A DNA stretch of 64,000 nt from Marchantia polymorpha subsp. ruderalis (taxonomy: Eukaryota; Streptophyta; Marchantiopsida; Marchantiales; Marchantiaceae): contig AP031356.1 of assembly GCA_037833965.1 (NCBI GenBank), positions 17,568,501 to 17,632,500 on the forward strand, read 5' to 3'. The position numbers and the translations under genes were made by a program. Of the stretch, positions 1 through 14,433 are shown in pieces; positions within the stretch are counted from its first letter, which is position 1; each line of letters starts with the position of its first letter. Below the pieces are notes generated by a model that did no database searches, had not been told where the DNA came from, and was given only the letters and a program-made list of their open reading frames with translations.

Positions 1-3000
1 TTGCTTACTTCAAATTTACGAAACGAAGTGATGCTGGCAAGCCGCAAGCACTAGATGGTCGTGAGAAAGTAATAAATTGAAGGCGACATTCCGATAATTT
101 TGAGAGAATTTCTTGATGGGACCCAATACGTTATATTTTATCAGATGACAGTTGAGTCCAACGTCACCGATGTTCTACGAGTTCTTGTAACTGTTGTAAG
201 TCCGGGTTAGGAAAAGCACCGCGGCTCATTGTTGAAAAGTGACTTCTCCCCGAAGTTAAGTTCTTCCCTAGTTTTCAAAGACGCCCCTTCAGGTACTCAA
301 AACCAGGGACTTCACGGACCAAAATAAGAACTGACGTGACTTCGGCCAAAACTTTGAGAAAAAATAGTAGAGAAGTGTAAGTAAATAACGCCTATACATT
401 AAAACTATAAAATCATTCTCGGCCGTGAGAAATTGGGCTCTCGCATGATGAAGATTGGCAGCCATGGGATTTCTGACTAACTGAATTTCGGGGAGAAATT
501 TTTTTTTCATTGAAATGGAAACAAAGTACTTACAAGAACATGTATGAGAACATAACTGAAGAAATTTCCATTGGGTAAAATGGAAGGTATTGGGTCACAT
601 CAAGCATTCTGCGTTCTAATGGTGCCCCATCAAGTAATTTTCTCGATTATTTTGAACCAACTCACAAACGTAGAAGAAAAAACGCGAGGTTCAAAGTAGA
701 AGTACCTGGAGTCCGAATGCATACTCTGATAAACCTTGAAACCAAGCTTCCTTCACTTCACCCATGACAATATATATTCATTTAAAAAGCTAGTGGTGTC
801 ATTCAAAACCACTCAACATCAGGTAGCATCCTACCAATACCAAACATGAAAACACCCTATCCCCTAAACTTTTCGCTATATAATAGAGCAATTAGATGAT
901 CTGTTTGTAGATAGTTTGGATACTCTAGACGTGATATGACATAATTCGTGATTCGATACCAATAAAAGAAGCCCCTGTTTCCGTTTCGGTTTCTTCCTTA
1001 TACGGACTCTCTCAATTTAAAATGCCTTCCCATCATGTGATCCACTTGGCCACCCATAATTGTTATTTGATTCCTCAACGGATGTATGATGCCTAGAAAT
1101 ATACAAGCATAATGGATTTTTCAATGCTTGAGAGAGTAGGCTTCGAATGCTTCACACTGAAGTTGTGGAAGCCGTTGGTGGCATTTAGAAGTAGGTGGGA
1201 AGAATGCATACTTGGCGCTTGTATTTTTCCCAGTTGGTCCATGGCAAACTTGGGATGATGCAGCGAGCACAGCACTCGAGAGAAGACATATCTAACAGTT
1301 GTTTTGGGTTGTTTGTAACCACGTCACAAGTAACATGTAATGCTCGTTATTGGGTAGTACCGAGAGGGACCCTCCCTCTCACACTCCTAGGACAGACTTG
1401 GTGGAGGATGTTGAGCTGTCGAATAGATTCAATGTAAGCCCCGTTCTTCCGTCGTTACATCCTCGGGATTCCACTTCCTTAGCCACATCCATCCATCCTT
1501 GGCATCTCTCTCGTCTCGTCTCGTCTCATTCATGACTTCATCATCTATCTCTTCTACTTGAGCCTTGTACTACGATGAAGCAAAAGTCGCCTTCGAACAT
1601 GCAGTGAATGAGCTCAAGCTGTCAATCCCAGGTTCCCAACTTCCTATCTTCATGGAAAGCAACTGGTGCAGCGAGGACTTCATCGCGCCCTCAACATCAT
1701 TATGTCAACGGGTTGTGTATCCACAGGCCGAGGATCTGAAATGCCGAGTTTGGACGAAGTGTCCACCCATGTCGTCTCTCATGTTGTCTGCTCCATGAAA
1801 AGATCTATCTGAAAAAGGTTTGGCAAGTCAGATCAAAGTCAAGCATCGTTAGACTATGCCAGCCAGGCTAGGGAACTATACACGACGGTCAAGGACGGTC
1901 CTCGAACAGCGTTTGTGCAAGCATGAGTTTAAGTCCCACACTACTGCAATCGTACCTGATGTGCCTTCTAGCTGAGGTCTTGAAACTTGTAATTGACCTT
2001 CATCATGACAAGCCCCACAGAAAGAGATGGCAACCCAAAGTCGGGTACCTAATCCCACGACGGTTTCAAGTAATGCAAAATTGAGATTCTCAAGACGGTG
2101 GGACATGAGTACACTGTTACCTGTACATCAGATTGTGAAGTGTGCCCTGCACAGGCCCCACAACCGTTTCCCACTCTGCCAAACGTCGAGTAAAGCAGAA
2201 TTCCACCTTGTGGAGTGTGCCATGCTAAGTAGGTTTGTGGGTCCTCTGATCCTTTGACCCTTTTAGATTGTCCACGTCTGTGTGGCATCATCAACCGTCG
2301 TGCTTTGCTCAAAATATTCATCGACTTTGAGTTTTCGATAAGCACTTGGATAGATATGTCTAAGCTCCAACATATAGAGGAACTACTGACCATGGTCCCA
2401 CACTTGCTATTTGCGTAGTACCACGGAATCTGATCGAACAAGCAATTTCAGAGGCAAGGTGATTTGCATGATGCTACTCAAGCCTCGGTCGCTGTGCCTG
2501 CCTTTTAGAAGAACGGTATGACAACGCATCTAAAGCTCGCTCCTTCCCGATTTTTGTGGGGGTCAAATTCCCGACCAGTGCTTATCATGAAGAATCATAT
2601 GACACATCAAGAACCAGGCAGGTATTGCAGCATTGTTTTATTCTCGTCCTTGGTGTTGGGACTTGGAGACTTGATCTCCCCAACGCCATCTCCATGATCC
2701 AGGTTTGGCCTGGATGAGCAGCGTGCATGCTATGAACATGCTATGATTCAACACCGACCACGGCCATGAGTCGTGAAGAATATGAACTTTGTGGGGTCCA
2801 ACTCTGCATCTTGCTTCAAGAGCGATGCAATTTTGGCCAGTCTACAAGACTACTCGGTTCTCCTTTGTTTCCATCAAGACTACACTGAAAGAAATTTTCA
2901 CAACAATAAATGTTGCAAATCGAAGGCCAAATTGTCCTCGGTCATTTATTGTTCATGTATGAACCAGAGTCAACATCGTTCACCACTTTTTCTCCTCTTA

Positions 3001-4115
3001 TGTATTTAACCCCCTTGCAGAAGACACACAGTTTAGTGTTTAAACAGACATCGAGTAACACAGCTAGACAAAGAGGACAATCCGAGGAAGAAAGAATTGG
3101 GAATCATCATGACCCAACACCCGGTCAGGATTGTTAAAAGAGAGGCCAAGAAGATGTCTACGAAGGCCAAGAAGGTGTGGCGAGTTGGACAGCTCAGCGA
3201 CTGTGTCCCAGCAATTACATTTACTTTTTTTGGAGCTTGGGGCAAGCAGTTTTTAGCTTATATATGCTATGAAGATGTAAATTTGAGAAGTGGTTGTTTG
3301 GAGAAAAGGCGATTCGTCTGTTTTATGTTGTGACAAGGATGCAGAGAGGAGAAAGTGCATTAGATCAATGCTTTGATTTAAAATTGGTGGCAACCTTCTG
3401 GGACCTCCATGTTCCGAAACGCTGGTGCTCACAGTAAGTTGAGCTCGAGCGTCAAACATTCATTCTGCATTACAGCACAACTTTCATCAAGGGTGAAATT
3501 GTCAAAGCTACTCCAACCATTGAATTTAATCTGCTTGAAGCTTCATGACTTAGCTTTCGTTAACGAATGGAAGTGTTACTACGTGTTGAGCAGTCTTTTA
3601 CAACGAAGCAAACGTCATGTTACCCATTCGTCCACACTTGTTTCGACCATGAAGTTTTTGTGTTTTCTCAATCTGGTTCTTCGGCTCTCTCGAATCGATC
3701 AATAGTTTCTGACCAGCAAGCTACATACTCACAATTTTTTAAAGCATTGGTTCGAATGGTTGAGAAAAAGGCTTGACCATTGTCCAGTTACGATCTTAAA
3801 AGTAAATATCCAATCTTTCGTGGTTGGAGACTAGTGTTTGATGTAGTTGTAACTCGTTATATGGTAACCAGCATCTTGCTGCTTGTTAGTAAAATCCCGA
3901 AGTGTGAATAGCTCAACACAATCGTATGAAGGCATCACTGGTTACAGAATGCTGAATGGTTACAGTGCACTTTCATCATCCGTTCGAAGTTTTTTTCACT
4001 CAGTTTGTTCATACTACTCTACAACCAGTTTATGACAGCCTAGACAGGAGGGCGTTTCAGCCAACGACACGACGTGTATTAAACAGTTCCGTTGAATAAA
4101 AACATGTGTGGGTGT
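1..4115. other. Gene-free stretch, no supported gene
   Basis: Only short open frames occur here, none with a family motif I recognise. A TCTCG microsatellite lies near 1508-1530. The stretch at 1350-2450 has somewhat higher GC and overlapping short frames on both strands, which could be an old transposon relic, but nothing in it identifies a family. Confidence 0.5.
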
Positions 4116-4169
4116 GGTGAATTCCAAAGTATGAACACATGTGGTGAATTCCAAAGTATGAACACATGT
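4116..4169. repeat. 27-bp tandem duplication (2 copies)
   Basis: The unit starting GGTGAATTCCAAAGTATG occurs at 4116 and again at 4143, identical over 27 bp. Being a multiple of three, it repeats nine residues in a short open frame, but that frame shows no other sign of being a gene. Confidence 0.8.
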
Positions 4170-4937
4170 ACTTCACTGAATATAAGTGCAATTTGTTCAT
4201 ACATGGTTACTAGGTTGAAACGCCCTGTTACCGACACAACAAATCAACCCAAGAACTGCATTTTTCAGAACAACACGCAGCCACCAAACAGACATATGTA
4301 ATCATCTCACCAACCATCTTAGACAAATTAAGGTTACTGTCAACAATGTCATAGTTATCACGGCGCCGGTAAGAGCTATTATCGACTTTCAGAGTAGAGA
4401 GACCCCAGAAAAGCTCCCACAACAAGAAAGCAACCACGCTTGACAAAACTCCAAAACCTCGCATTCTTATTCCCGAGAGACCAGAACACAGCCAAAAAAA
4501 GATGGCTAGAACCACTTTGAATCACCCAAACCTCCTGAACCACGTGACATTCATCTCTAGTTATTTGGACACATCCACTGCGGTTGGAGTATAAGGAGAA
4601 ACCCCGTCGATTGGGATCGACCTTAGGAGGGGACTGATATCAATCTTTGAAGTAGGCTAGGTTCCTCCCTGCAGTCGTAAACGGAATAGAAGTAGCAACG
4701 AAATCGCATCTTGACAAACAAAATTTCAGAATTCACTCGTTGACAATATTCGCGCTTGATTACCTTCGAATCTGGTTTTTGCTGAAAGAAAAAACACATA
4801 GACCTCTGCTGAGATACCGAGATTCCCACAATCGTTTTGCCAGATCCCAGAATCTAAGTGAAGTAAAGTGAGATGAGGGGATAGGACGGATATCAGCCCT
4901 GTGACTTAATTTGATCGTCGCCTGCGATTTTGTCTGT

Positions 4938-4993
4938 CCTAAGGCCTACATCGAGAGGCCTTAGGTCAGGTGTAGCAGGTGAAGCAACACCTG
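4938..4993. repeat. Two adjacent hairpins
   Basis: CCTAAGGCCT (4938-4947) pairs perfectly with AGGCCTTAGG (4956-4965) around an 8-nt loop. Directly after it CAGGTGT (from 4967) pairs with ACACCTG (ending 4993), and an inner AGCAGGTG/CACCTGCT pair offers an alternative fold. No gene is adjacent. Confidence 0.7.
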
Positions 4994-6857
4994 CTCACTC
5001 CGCCTCCTCTTCCTCCCACATTGCGTAAGCAACGAACGTCTTTTGCTTCATATGGTGCAAAGTTGCATGCTTTTCAAGTTCTCTTTGATGCATAAGCGAG
5101 CTACTTTGACCCGAACCCTCTACTTACGGTGGAACATGGCTAAGTGAAAACCCTCATCATCAGCCCCTACTAGTATATCACATGAATCCCGAAATATGTC
5201 ACTTTTTCTTTCTGAAAAATGTGTCACAACATTTGGAAGCTACTTACAAAATCGCAGGAGCAATAACTCAAAATTTGCGAGTTTTTTCTCTAAGAAAGTT
5301 TTTGATTAATTTTGGTAAGAAATCCTACTGATGCGTCAAACAGTAGTGAAAATGATGTAACGAGTTTGGAGATATTTCTCATTAATCCGTCAGTAACATA
5401 ATGGATAAGTAGATGTTCCGGTTTGTAGGGTTTATACCTTCTTATATGAAGACATAGAGGTCGCCCCGAGTGATTTAACATAGCCATATTAGACTGTGCT
5501 TCTATCCAACTGCATCGAATATAATAGCAGGCTACCTACATCTCAAAAAGGAGAAACAAAGATGTGGTTTTGCTCTTGATTTTATATATTTTGTTTGACC
5601 TTCTCATACCTCGATGTCCTTCTCTTCCCATGTTCGTAGACACGTTCAAATCCCGCGTGAGAAGACATGATTCTTTGAAAGTGCTCACTTAGGAGCACTC
5701 ATGTGTTGGTCCTAGATGCCATCCCTTTTCCTGTGTGCAAATTGGATGTGAGTGATCCTGCGGGCGTGGATGAAAGTGCTGGCAAAACTCTTTCTAACTT
5801 GAAGTTGAATCAACTTCAACCACTCGACAATGCTGAATGTGTATGCTGAAATTATGACGAGGCCTGTAATCACATGATGGCCTGTGACGGTCATTGGTCA
5901 CGGACAACATTGAGGTTGACGGAGATGGAAGAAATGACGTCATTTGTTAAAATTAAAGATAGATTGCAATCATTTCAAGCCTGAATCGTGGAGTAGGATA
6001 GGCTAGTTTCCAACTTCCGCCTGCTGTACCCAATTCAGGACGACCGACGGAGTAACGGAGTCGCAGCTGGTAGATACTATCTCCTGGGCGACTTGTGTAT
6101 GAGTAAGGCGGATCTCGGTTGAGAGCTCGTCACGTAAGTGAGTCATAGAAACGAGCGAGGATCGTTGAATGATCACACAAACACACGTCAGCCTTCACCG
6201 TAGCATTAACTTCGCCAGGTTCCGTCAACAGATTGCATTTCCTCTCTTTACAAAGTCCACATAGACATTGCAATTTTCAACTGCTAATGTTTCCCCGACT
6301 TTCAAGATCCAAACTTTGTTTCACGTCATTCGAGCTCCCTCAGTTTGACAAACTTCTCACAGAAGAGGTGTGGGACCATATTCAGGAAATTTAGGACAAC
6401 TTTTTTTCTTTCTTTTGATCCTTTTGATTGATAAAAGCACTACATTCAGGTCAGAATGTATGCAATGAAGTCAGACTACAGTATATAGGACTTGGGGGAA
6501 AAGAAGTGCGCATGAATAGGAAATTTGTTTTATCTTAATAGCATCATGCTGATGTTGTTAAGAGAATGGGAGGAAGTGTAAGTAGGACCATGATAGAGAA
6601 GTAAGAATAGATGAACATTGACTTTGTGATATTGTTCATTTTATGCAATTAGGCAAGATGAGTACACATCTGTCGATGATGAAAGCATCAGTTGTGGTAA
6701 GAGAGTCTCCAAACTATTCGATTGACTTCTGATCATCAAAAACCGCTTGGCATGAACATGTCACCTTTGGTGAAGTACTATTAGATGACTTGGAAATCAA
6801 TGAGTTTGAAGAAACAATGATAAACTTGCTCAGCTTGCCCTCACATGTGTGCAAAGT
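4994..6857. other. Gene-free stretch
   Basis: No open frame above about 65 codons and no RNA gene or repeat that I can support. Confidence 0.5.
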
Positions 6858-7085
6858 TGTGCTAAGTCTTATTGGCTAGAGATTTTATCGTATCTTATGG
6901 AATGAGAGTATGTGGCCAAAGTCACTAGGTTGAATTTCAATGACTTCCAGGATGTTATTCATTGGGAACGTTGTGCTAAGTCCAATTGTCTAGAGAATGT
7001 ATTCTGTCTTATGGAATGAGAGTATGTGGCCAAAATCACTAGGTTGAATTTCAATGACTTCCAGTATGGTATCCATTGGTAACGT
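6858..7085. repeat. 114-bp tandem duplication
   Basis: Two head-to-tail copies, about 6858-6971 and 6972-7085, differ by scattered substitutions. The stretch with GGAATGAGAGTATGTGGCC is the best conserved part. The duplication lies at the edge of the AT-rich block. No coding potential is evident. Confidence 0.75.
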
Positions 7086-8595
7086 TTACCATGATGACTG
7101 AGCTCAATTTTGACTCCAATGTTTTGATTCTTGAATAAGGAGAAGCAAAAACTGATACAAGATTGATCCGAGCAAAAAGATTTTGTGAAGAGTTTTTCAT
7201 ATATATCTTGATTTAATATTATCATCTCGTAACACCATCTTTGTAAATACGTAGAAACTTTATGTTGAAAAAAGCTTCCTGATAGATTACACCGAGATAA
7301 GTTTTGGCAATTTGTCTGGTTATAAATAATAAAGCAATGGAATTAGAATTGCAGATTGAATATTGAGTTGAGTATTTTTCAAACTTGTCTAATTTTACAT
7401 GTATTCACAAATGAACCAGTTGACACCAATCATGCATACATAGGTTAATAGATTTATACAATACTAATAGAGTTATCATGAGTTCGGTATTCTACAAGTT
7501 CAGATTTTTACTTGTTGTTGGATGTGATGATTGATAAATTAGAGTTATCTTCACATGTACTTTCAAATACAGGATTGAAAAATATCTAAGTTGAGTAAAA
7601 TTTTGAAAAAAAACATTGATTACAAATCAAACTTTTGATTTTGTTCAATGTTGTGTCAAAGATTTCACAATAAATGATTGCTTAATAACCAAGTTGATAT
7701 TTTTTGCACTAGTCAATATTTTTTTGCAGTAGTCAATGACTTGAAGTCAATTATATTCAAGATTGAAATTTTGATGAAATGATTATATGTATAAAATAGC
7801 ATTATAGCACTAGAAATTATAAAAAAAAGTTCATTCAAATATTTGATACAATTCTAAAGATGAGAGATATTTCAAAATTCTTATTATTTTTTTTCTATAT
7901 ATATTACCAATAAATACAAGGATATAAGATCTCATGTCATCATACATTTTATTCTTAACAAATTGATGGCATGTACAATTATCTGTAAAAACACACAAAT
8001 TGCTAACATGTCGTTCTCAACTAAAAACCCAATAGTAATATAACAAACACGCGAATTGTTCTCTATTAACAATTTCATTATTATCCAACAAGCACGTGGA
8101 TTGTTAACGTGTCATTGTTAATTCTAATCAGGATGTAAATTATCTTGATAGTAGACAACAACACATCAACAATTTGTGTGTTTGTTAGGTGGAAAGCAAA
8201 ATGTGTTAATTCATAGCATCACGTCAGCGATATGTGTGTAGATAAAGATGGATAAGGTTAGTTAGAAGCAACAATGTAAAATCGATGTGTTTGGTACGAT
8301 TATTGATCAAGTCATCAATCCATTAAGAGTTTCATGGATTGTGGTATGATATTTTATCTCCTTGTACTTGTTGATAATATCTATATAAGAAAAAAATTGA
8401 TAATTGTATTATATATTTGAATGAGGTTACTTCTTCATTTCTAATGTTACAATGTTATTTTATACATGTACTCATTCTATTAAAATTTCAATCTTAAATA
8501 TAGTTGGCTACAAGTCATTTAAATTTATAAACACTATCATATAACAACATAATTTAGCATAAGTATCATAATTTCCTTGTGAATAATTATTAAGA

Positions 8596-8827
8596 TTAGC
8601 AGAGTATTTAACATTAGTTAGTTTATGAATTGTTTTGATCATGATACATGTTTTTGCAATTGTGACACATGAAATACATTATATATTTTCATATATGACA
8701 AAATTTAGAAGTTGGTAGAGACATTAACATTGATTGATTTGTGAATTGTTTTGATCATGATACATGTTTTTGCAATTGTGACACATAAAATACATTATAT
8801 ATTTTCATATATGACATAATTTTCAAT
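8596..8827. repeat. 116-bp tandem duplication
   Basis: Two copies, about 8596-8711 and 8712-8827. The long shared core containing TTGATCATGATACATG begins at 8635 and 8751, so the period is 116 bp. Roughly the last 75 bp of each copy are almost identical, the first part less so. Confidence 0.75.
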
Positions 8828-9084
8828 TTGTGTGATATCTCATGAACGTGTTTCAAATTCACAAAAATATCAATTAATCTAGGGTTAGACTTTGATGTTG
8901 CTACAAGAGACAAATTTGTTCTTGATAATCAAACATGATACTCTATTTGAAAAATCAACTTTCTATAATGAGTATCTATATATTATTTTTGTCTTGCAAT
9001 CTCCCGTTAATTTTATTTCAAGCTTACCTCATATGGCTTTGTGATACCCGATCGTGGTTTTAGAAAATTATTATACTTCTTCAT

Positions 9085-9430
9085 GCTCATGTTTCAAACA
9101 TCTTCTCACACATTTTCTTCATTCATCACTCAAGTTCACATACATATCAACATTCCAACATATTGAAAAGCACTCTTTCATTGTTGAAACAAGTCTCAAC
9201 ACATAAGTTCCAAACATCTTCTCATATATTTCTTTTCATTCATTATTCAAGTTCACACACATTTCAATATTTCAAGATATTGAAAATCTCACTCTTTCAT
9301 AATTGAAAAAATTCTCTACACATAAATTTTAAACATCTTTTCACACATTTTTTTCATTCATCATTCAAGTTCACACACAAATTGACATTTCAAATTATTG
9401 AAAAATTCATTCTTTCATTGAAATCTTTAT
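9085..9430. repeat. Three-copy tandem repeat, about 116-119 bp unit
   Basis: The landmark CAAACATCTTCTC begins at 9095 and 9211, with a diverged third copy at 9330. Each unit continues into a TCATTCATCA.TCAAGTTCACA segment and then a TTGAAAA.CACTCTTTCAT segment. Copies are diverged, so the array is old. A shorter trace of the motif recurs near 19,710. Confidence 0.7.
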
Positions 9431-11459
9431 CCCAATATACCACAATATTATTCAAAAATAATGATTCTTCATTAAAAAAAGATGAATATCAAAGAGTTTG
9501 AAGTTTTCCAAATATATTCATATTTGCAAACTATAAATTATTTTTTTCTAATCTGTCTATATTTAGAGCAATCATTTTTTTAAAACACTACATACTTTCA
9601 TGAACCAAATGATGTCATCACATTCTTGTTATTTCACTAGATAAAACTTACATTCAAGAAATAGAAAAATAGCTATGATATCATTGCAACAATAGGTATC
9701 AAAAGAAAAATTCATTTGAATGTAAAACACAATTTCAAAGTTGATAGATATCTTAAATGTTCTACTCTACTTTATATAAATTTTATCAACAAATAAAAAA
9801 ATAAGAGTTCACTTTCATTATTTATTTAAGTCTTAGTAAATTAATGACGTGACGTAGAAACTTTACAAACACACGAATTGATAACATGTAACTCTCAACT
9901 AACTTAACAAACATTCATTTTCAATCTAACAAATATATGTATTGTTGATATATCGTTTTCAAATGAATCAATTTTTTTCCTCTATAATAAACACAAAAAT
10001 TGTTCATGTGACGATAATAAATAATGCACTATAATGTAGCTATCATTTCATCTTTAATAAATATTATTTAGTTCTAACTAACCTAAAATAGTTACAAACA
10101 CCAATAAACAATTACAAAATTTTAATAATATAACACATGATAGAATCAATATAATGCTATTAAGGCCAATTTGTGTAAAATTCAATATTCATGAGGTGAA
10201 AAAAGCTTGTGAAAAGAATGCAAGATTTTAAAAATTAATGCTCATTTCACACAATTCAAGATTCAAAATTAATGTAAATCATATAGCATGAATTAGACAA
10301 TCCATTGCTATATGTTCATTATACATATCACAGATTACTTCATGAACTAATTATGATATTCATAACTAAGCTTTCATATTCATAATTCATATGTGAAGAT
10401 AGATTTAAATAATAATAATAGTAATGATTCATAAATTAACATTAGATTTCAATCAAGTATATATGATGAAATCAGAATATTATTCTTGTTGATACATAAA
10501 AAAATTTGTTCAAGAAAAAAAAATTCAAATATTTATATTTATTATATTTTTTCATATTTTTATTTTTACCTATGAAATTCATTATCTATATATATATTAA
10601 GTTTCAATTGAAAAAAGTGATTGTGATGTGAAATTTTCTTATCATAGTTATCATATGCAATTAGTTTTTAACCTAATTTATAAAACACTATAACATTTTT
10701 TACTCACATAAAATTCTAAGCTAAAATGAGTATACTTTTGAACATCAAATTCATGAATATAATAAAATCATTTTATAATTGGAAAATGGAGAGAAAATAG
10801 AAAGAAACATTGAAAATAATTAGAGAATTTATGTGATTTTTAAGTTATGTTTTTACTAATCTATAATCTACTACTTAAATTGAAATGTTACTTAAAACAT
10901 TAAAAAATGACATCTATTATGAATCAACGCCAAAGTATTACTTCTTCGTGAAAACCTGGAAAAAGTCACACTTTCTTATGTAAACAAAACATTAATTATA
11001 AAACAATATTAAACATGTCTTTGTAGATTAGGAATATGACTACTTGTGTCTAATCTGAAGCAAATTGGTCACAAATGATCAATAAAATTAGACATCATCA
11101 CTTACATGATTCTAATTCAGTAATATAGAAAGAAATTTAGATCAATTTCAACCAAATTTCATACTGAAAGAACTAGATGGGAATATTTTTTCTATCAATT
11201 TCAGATAGAATTTTACACAGAAATAATACAGATTGATATACTTTCAGTCAATCTACGAACTGTCATCAACACAAGCTCATTCCAAAGTTGGCAGCAGCCA
11301 CGTCGGAATCACGATCATGTCGAACACTTGTAGTAAACTATCCTCATGTGTGTCATTGAGAAGCGATCTTGTGGATGTACTTTTCAAAGTCGTGTTTCAT
11401 GTGGCCAATATTGGACAACTGTCCCAAAGCTGAATTTGAAAACCTTGGACAATGGTTGG

Positions 11460-11885
11460 AATTATAAATTTTGTTCAATTTGAATTGCTTTCAGATTCCG
11501 ATTTTGCTTTTATTGAACTGATACCAATTCTGCTTTCTCTCAATTCCATTTGATTCCGAGTTCGTTCAATTTGAACCGCTACTAAACCTCGATTCTCTTT
11601 GTTCCCGAGCATCTGAAATTGATACGCTTCTAGACCTCAATTTTGTTTACTCTCGAACAACTGAAATTGATCAAAGCTTTCTTCAATCAATTTCAATTGT
11701 TGAATTGCAAAACGACAGATGTATTTGCACAAAATATATTCTCGTATATTTTTTATCATGAAATCAAACATGAAAAAAAAAACATGTTTCGTTATTTCAA
11801 TGTGCGCAAAAGATAAACCGTTTAGATTCCGAGTTCGTTCAATTTGAACCGCTTCTAAACCTCAATTCTGTTTGTTTCCGAGAAG
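11460..11885. repeat. Degenerate dispersed tandem repeat
   Basis: GATTCCGAGTTCGTTCAATT plus about 40 further bases occurs at 11552 and 11825, 273 bp apart. Weaker copies containing CCTCAATT and CTGAAATTGAT lie between them. Units are roughly 60-90 bp and very diverged. Confidence 0.5.
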
Positions 11886-13250
11886 TTGAAATCAACCGTT
11901 TACATTGGAGAAATACTTTGACAGAAAAATCAACCAACATGTTAAATACGTTTTTCCAAAATTTCAACATTGAGAAGTAATTTTCAATGGTGAATCTGAT
12001 CTGCCAACAAAATCGATTAGAACATTGAAATGGCTTGACAAACATAGAAATGATCACGCATCGTCAAACGAACACTAATGATTGCAGAAATCTTGTACAT
12101 GAAAGTTTTGCAAATTGAAATCTAATTTTGTCAATTTTGGAGAGAGATCAATTAAGATCAAGACAATATTTCTATTCGATGATAAGACCATTGATATTAC
12201 AACCTTTAAGTTTCATTAGTTCAAAAGGGTACATTCATGTACACTTGAGATTGCTGTTCGAGTCGCGTTGGTTTGAGATAGTTGTTTGTTGTATTGCTAC
12301 GCAATTTATAAATTCATCTACGATATCAAAAATAAGTAACTCAACATGGCGAAGAAGTAACTATCGAATTTGTTTAATAAGATTGTTGATTGTAGTCAAA
12401 ACAAAATATCCAATATTTTTAATGAAACTTGTGATCTCAATATAAGAAGCCAACCGATCGATGTGAATGACATAAGTGGATTCTTCCAGATTTTCAAAGT
12501 TGGAGTGGAGAAATGCATTGATCTTTGAGCAATAACTCATTAGTTAGTTATTGAACATCTATTTTGTTGTTGGTTAAGCGTAAGACGATGACCTTGCAAT
12601 CGCATCACTATCGTGTGTATAGTATTTGTGATAGCATATAAAATCCATTAGATGTGATTTTTAGATTGAGATGCATGCCAAAACTATTGTAATTTCAAAC
12701 TAATGTACATTGATTTGGTGGCGATGATTATCAAATCACCTTATAACAATGAACATGGTGTGTCATGGAATCATGCATATTAATTTCATGTTACAAATAA
12801 ACTTCAGTTGTCGAAGTATGTGCAAGATCATGGATATGATTGTTGTATATCATGTTGATTCCAGTAACAAAATGTATAATTGATATAAAAAACACCACTA
12901 TAAACTTTTTCAATGAACATTTATTTTTGCACGAGAAAATATTAATAACATCATTTATCATATTTTGAGTTACATTAAATGATAATATGATTAGTTGATT
13001 TTTCTAATTATGAAATAATATATAAAATAATTTACAACAAATTTCAAACTATGATAAATTGATATGAAATTAAAATAAGATACAAATTGTAAAATTGTCA
13101 TATGTATATATATATATACACATAAAACTTTATATCTTTACAATGACTAATATGCGACATCTACATTAATGATTACTTAACACTCGTATTCTACACGGCA
13201 GGAAAAAAGAAATTGCTAGATAAACAGTCGGTCACTCTAATATGCAAAAT

Positions 13251-14370
13251 GATAAATGGCTGACTATGGGTGGTACTTTACAACTTGTAAAGTCTATTCA
13301 GTTCCAGTGTAGCAAACGCTCCTCCATCGCTGAAATTCTGACCATCTTCAATTTATTCTGAAAGTTGTAAGGTAAGGTTGGACTCGAAGGCTTTCGAATT
13401 TACTTTGCTCGAGCTTCACAATAAACCGTCTGCCGAAATAGCTGGCCAGCTAGACTAGATTGCGGGGTTTACTTATAACATTTCGCTTACAGTGGTACAC
13501 ACGACTTACATCTGCCAACATTCAAATTTCTATGGCTTGCGGGCATTGAGGTACTCAACACTTGCTTGTGCCTATCGAATTGACTTGCACTTACCGACAT
13601 ACGACGTCATTTGAAGCATGTATGTCTCAGAGTACGTTCACATTGTACAGATTTCTCATGTGATACTACTCGATTTCTTGTTGTAAATCCGCAATACCAT
13701 TGTTGTGGAATCATATCAATTACTGGAAAACACGAAATTTATCAACATCTCTGGTGACGTGATATCTTCATGTGACATTCCAGCTTATCTGTTCCATGTT
13801 TATAACACGAAGACACAAGCCGTGACCTGTAGGTCTGACCGCGTGCTTTAATAGAAGAAACGCAAATAATCACTAACAAAATTTTGCACACTGCGAATTC
13901 TCAGATGCTACAAGTATTCCATCACGAATCGGGCTGCAGCCAACCCCTAATCTTACATAAAACGCTATTTTCTATAACTAAACATTCTGAATACGGCATA
14001 CTTGAGAGCGAATCGCTGCTGCCGAGTCTTACCGTGTGCTGAGAGCTACATCTAAGGACCATCGGAGTAACTTACCGAGGATCTTTAGAAATCTTAGGAA
14101 ACGATTCTCGTCTTTCAGCCTAGGACAGAGTCCACATTATACTAATCCAAAGATTTTCTTAATGCACAGTTCTATACACAATGTTACACTATATACTGCC
14201 GTTTATAACGAATCATACTCAGTAGAAAGGGTAGGAAAAACAGAGCTGCGTTGTGTATTCACACGATGGAGTTGCTGTGTGGAATACCAGTCTCTGACCT
14301 GACGCTGTCTACTTCACCAAAAAGCCACAAATAATAACCGTGCATGTCATGCAACGATCAAAATGATGCT
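13251..14370. other. Gene-free stretch downstream of the transposase-derived gene
   Basis: Base composition returns to moderate GC. Only short frames without recognisable motifs occur. It lies 3' of the minus-strand gene ending at 14434 and may contain its 3' UTR. Confidence 0.4.
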
Positions 14371-14399
14371 CTCGTGAGGGGGCTCCGTCCCCTCACGAG
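14371..14399. repeat. Perfect 11-bp hairpin just after the stop codon
   Basis: CTCGTGAGGGG (14371-14381) and CCCCTCACGAG (14389-14399) pair perfectly around a 7-nt loop. It begins 35 nt beyond the stop codon of the minus-strand gene, so it would be the first structure in its 3' UTR. It could be a chance product of template switching or an mRNA-stability element. Confidence 0.7.
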
Positions 14400-14433
14400 A
14401 CCCGTCACAAGCCCGGGTGGATAAATTTCTCCG

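Larger units (their letters stand above)
7086..13250. other. AT-rich gene-free block
   Basis: Strongly AT-rich DNA with poly-A/T runs and AT dinucleotide tracts (for example near 13101-13115). No open frame looks coding. Apart from the tandem duplications listed separately and a degenerate repeat at 11460-11880, nothing else is identifiable. The block ends fairly sharply near 13.25 kb. Confidence 0.6.

Noticed and set aside
2049-2441. 130-codon minus-strand frame
   Set aside because: No recognisable motif, biased composition, overlaps other short frames on both strands.
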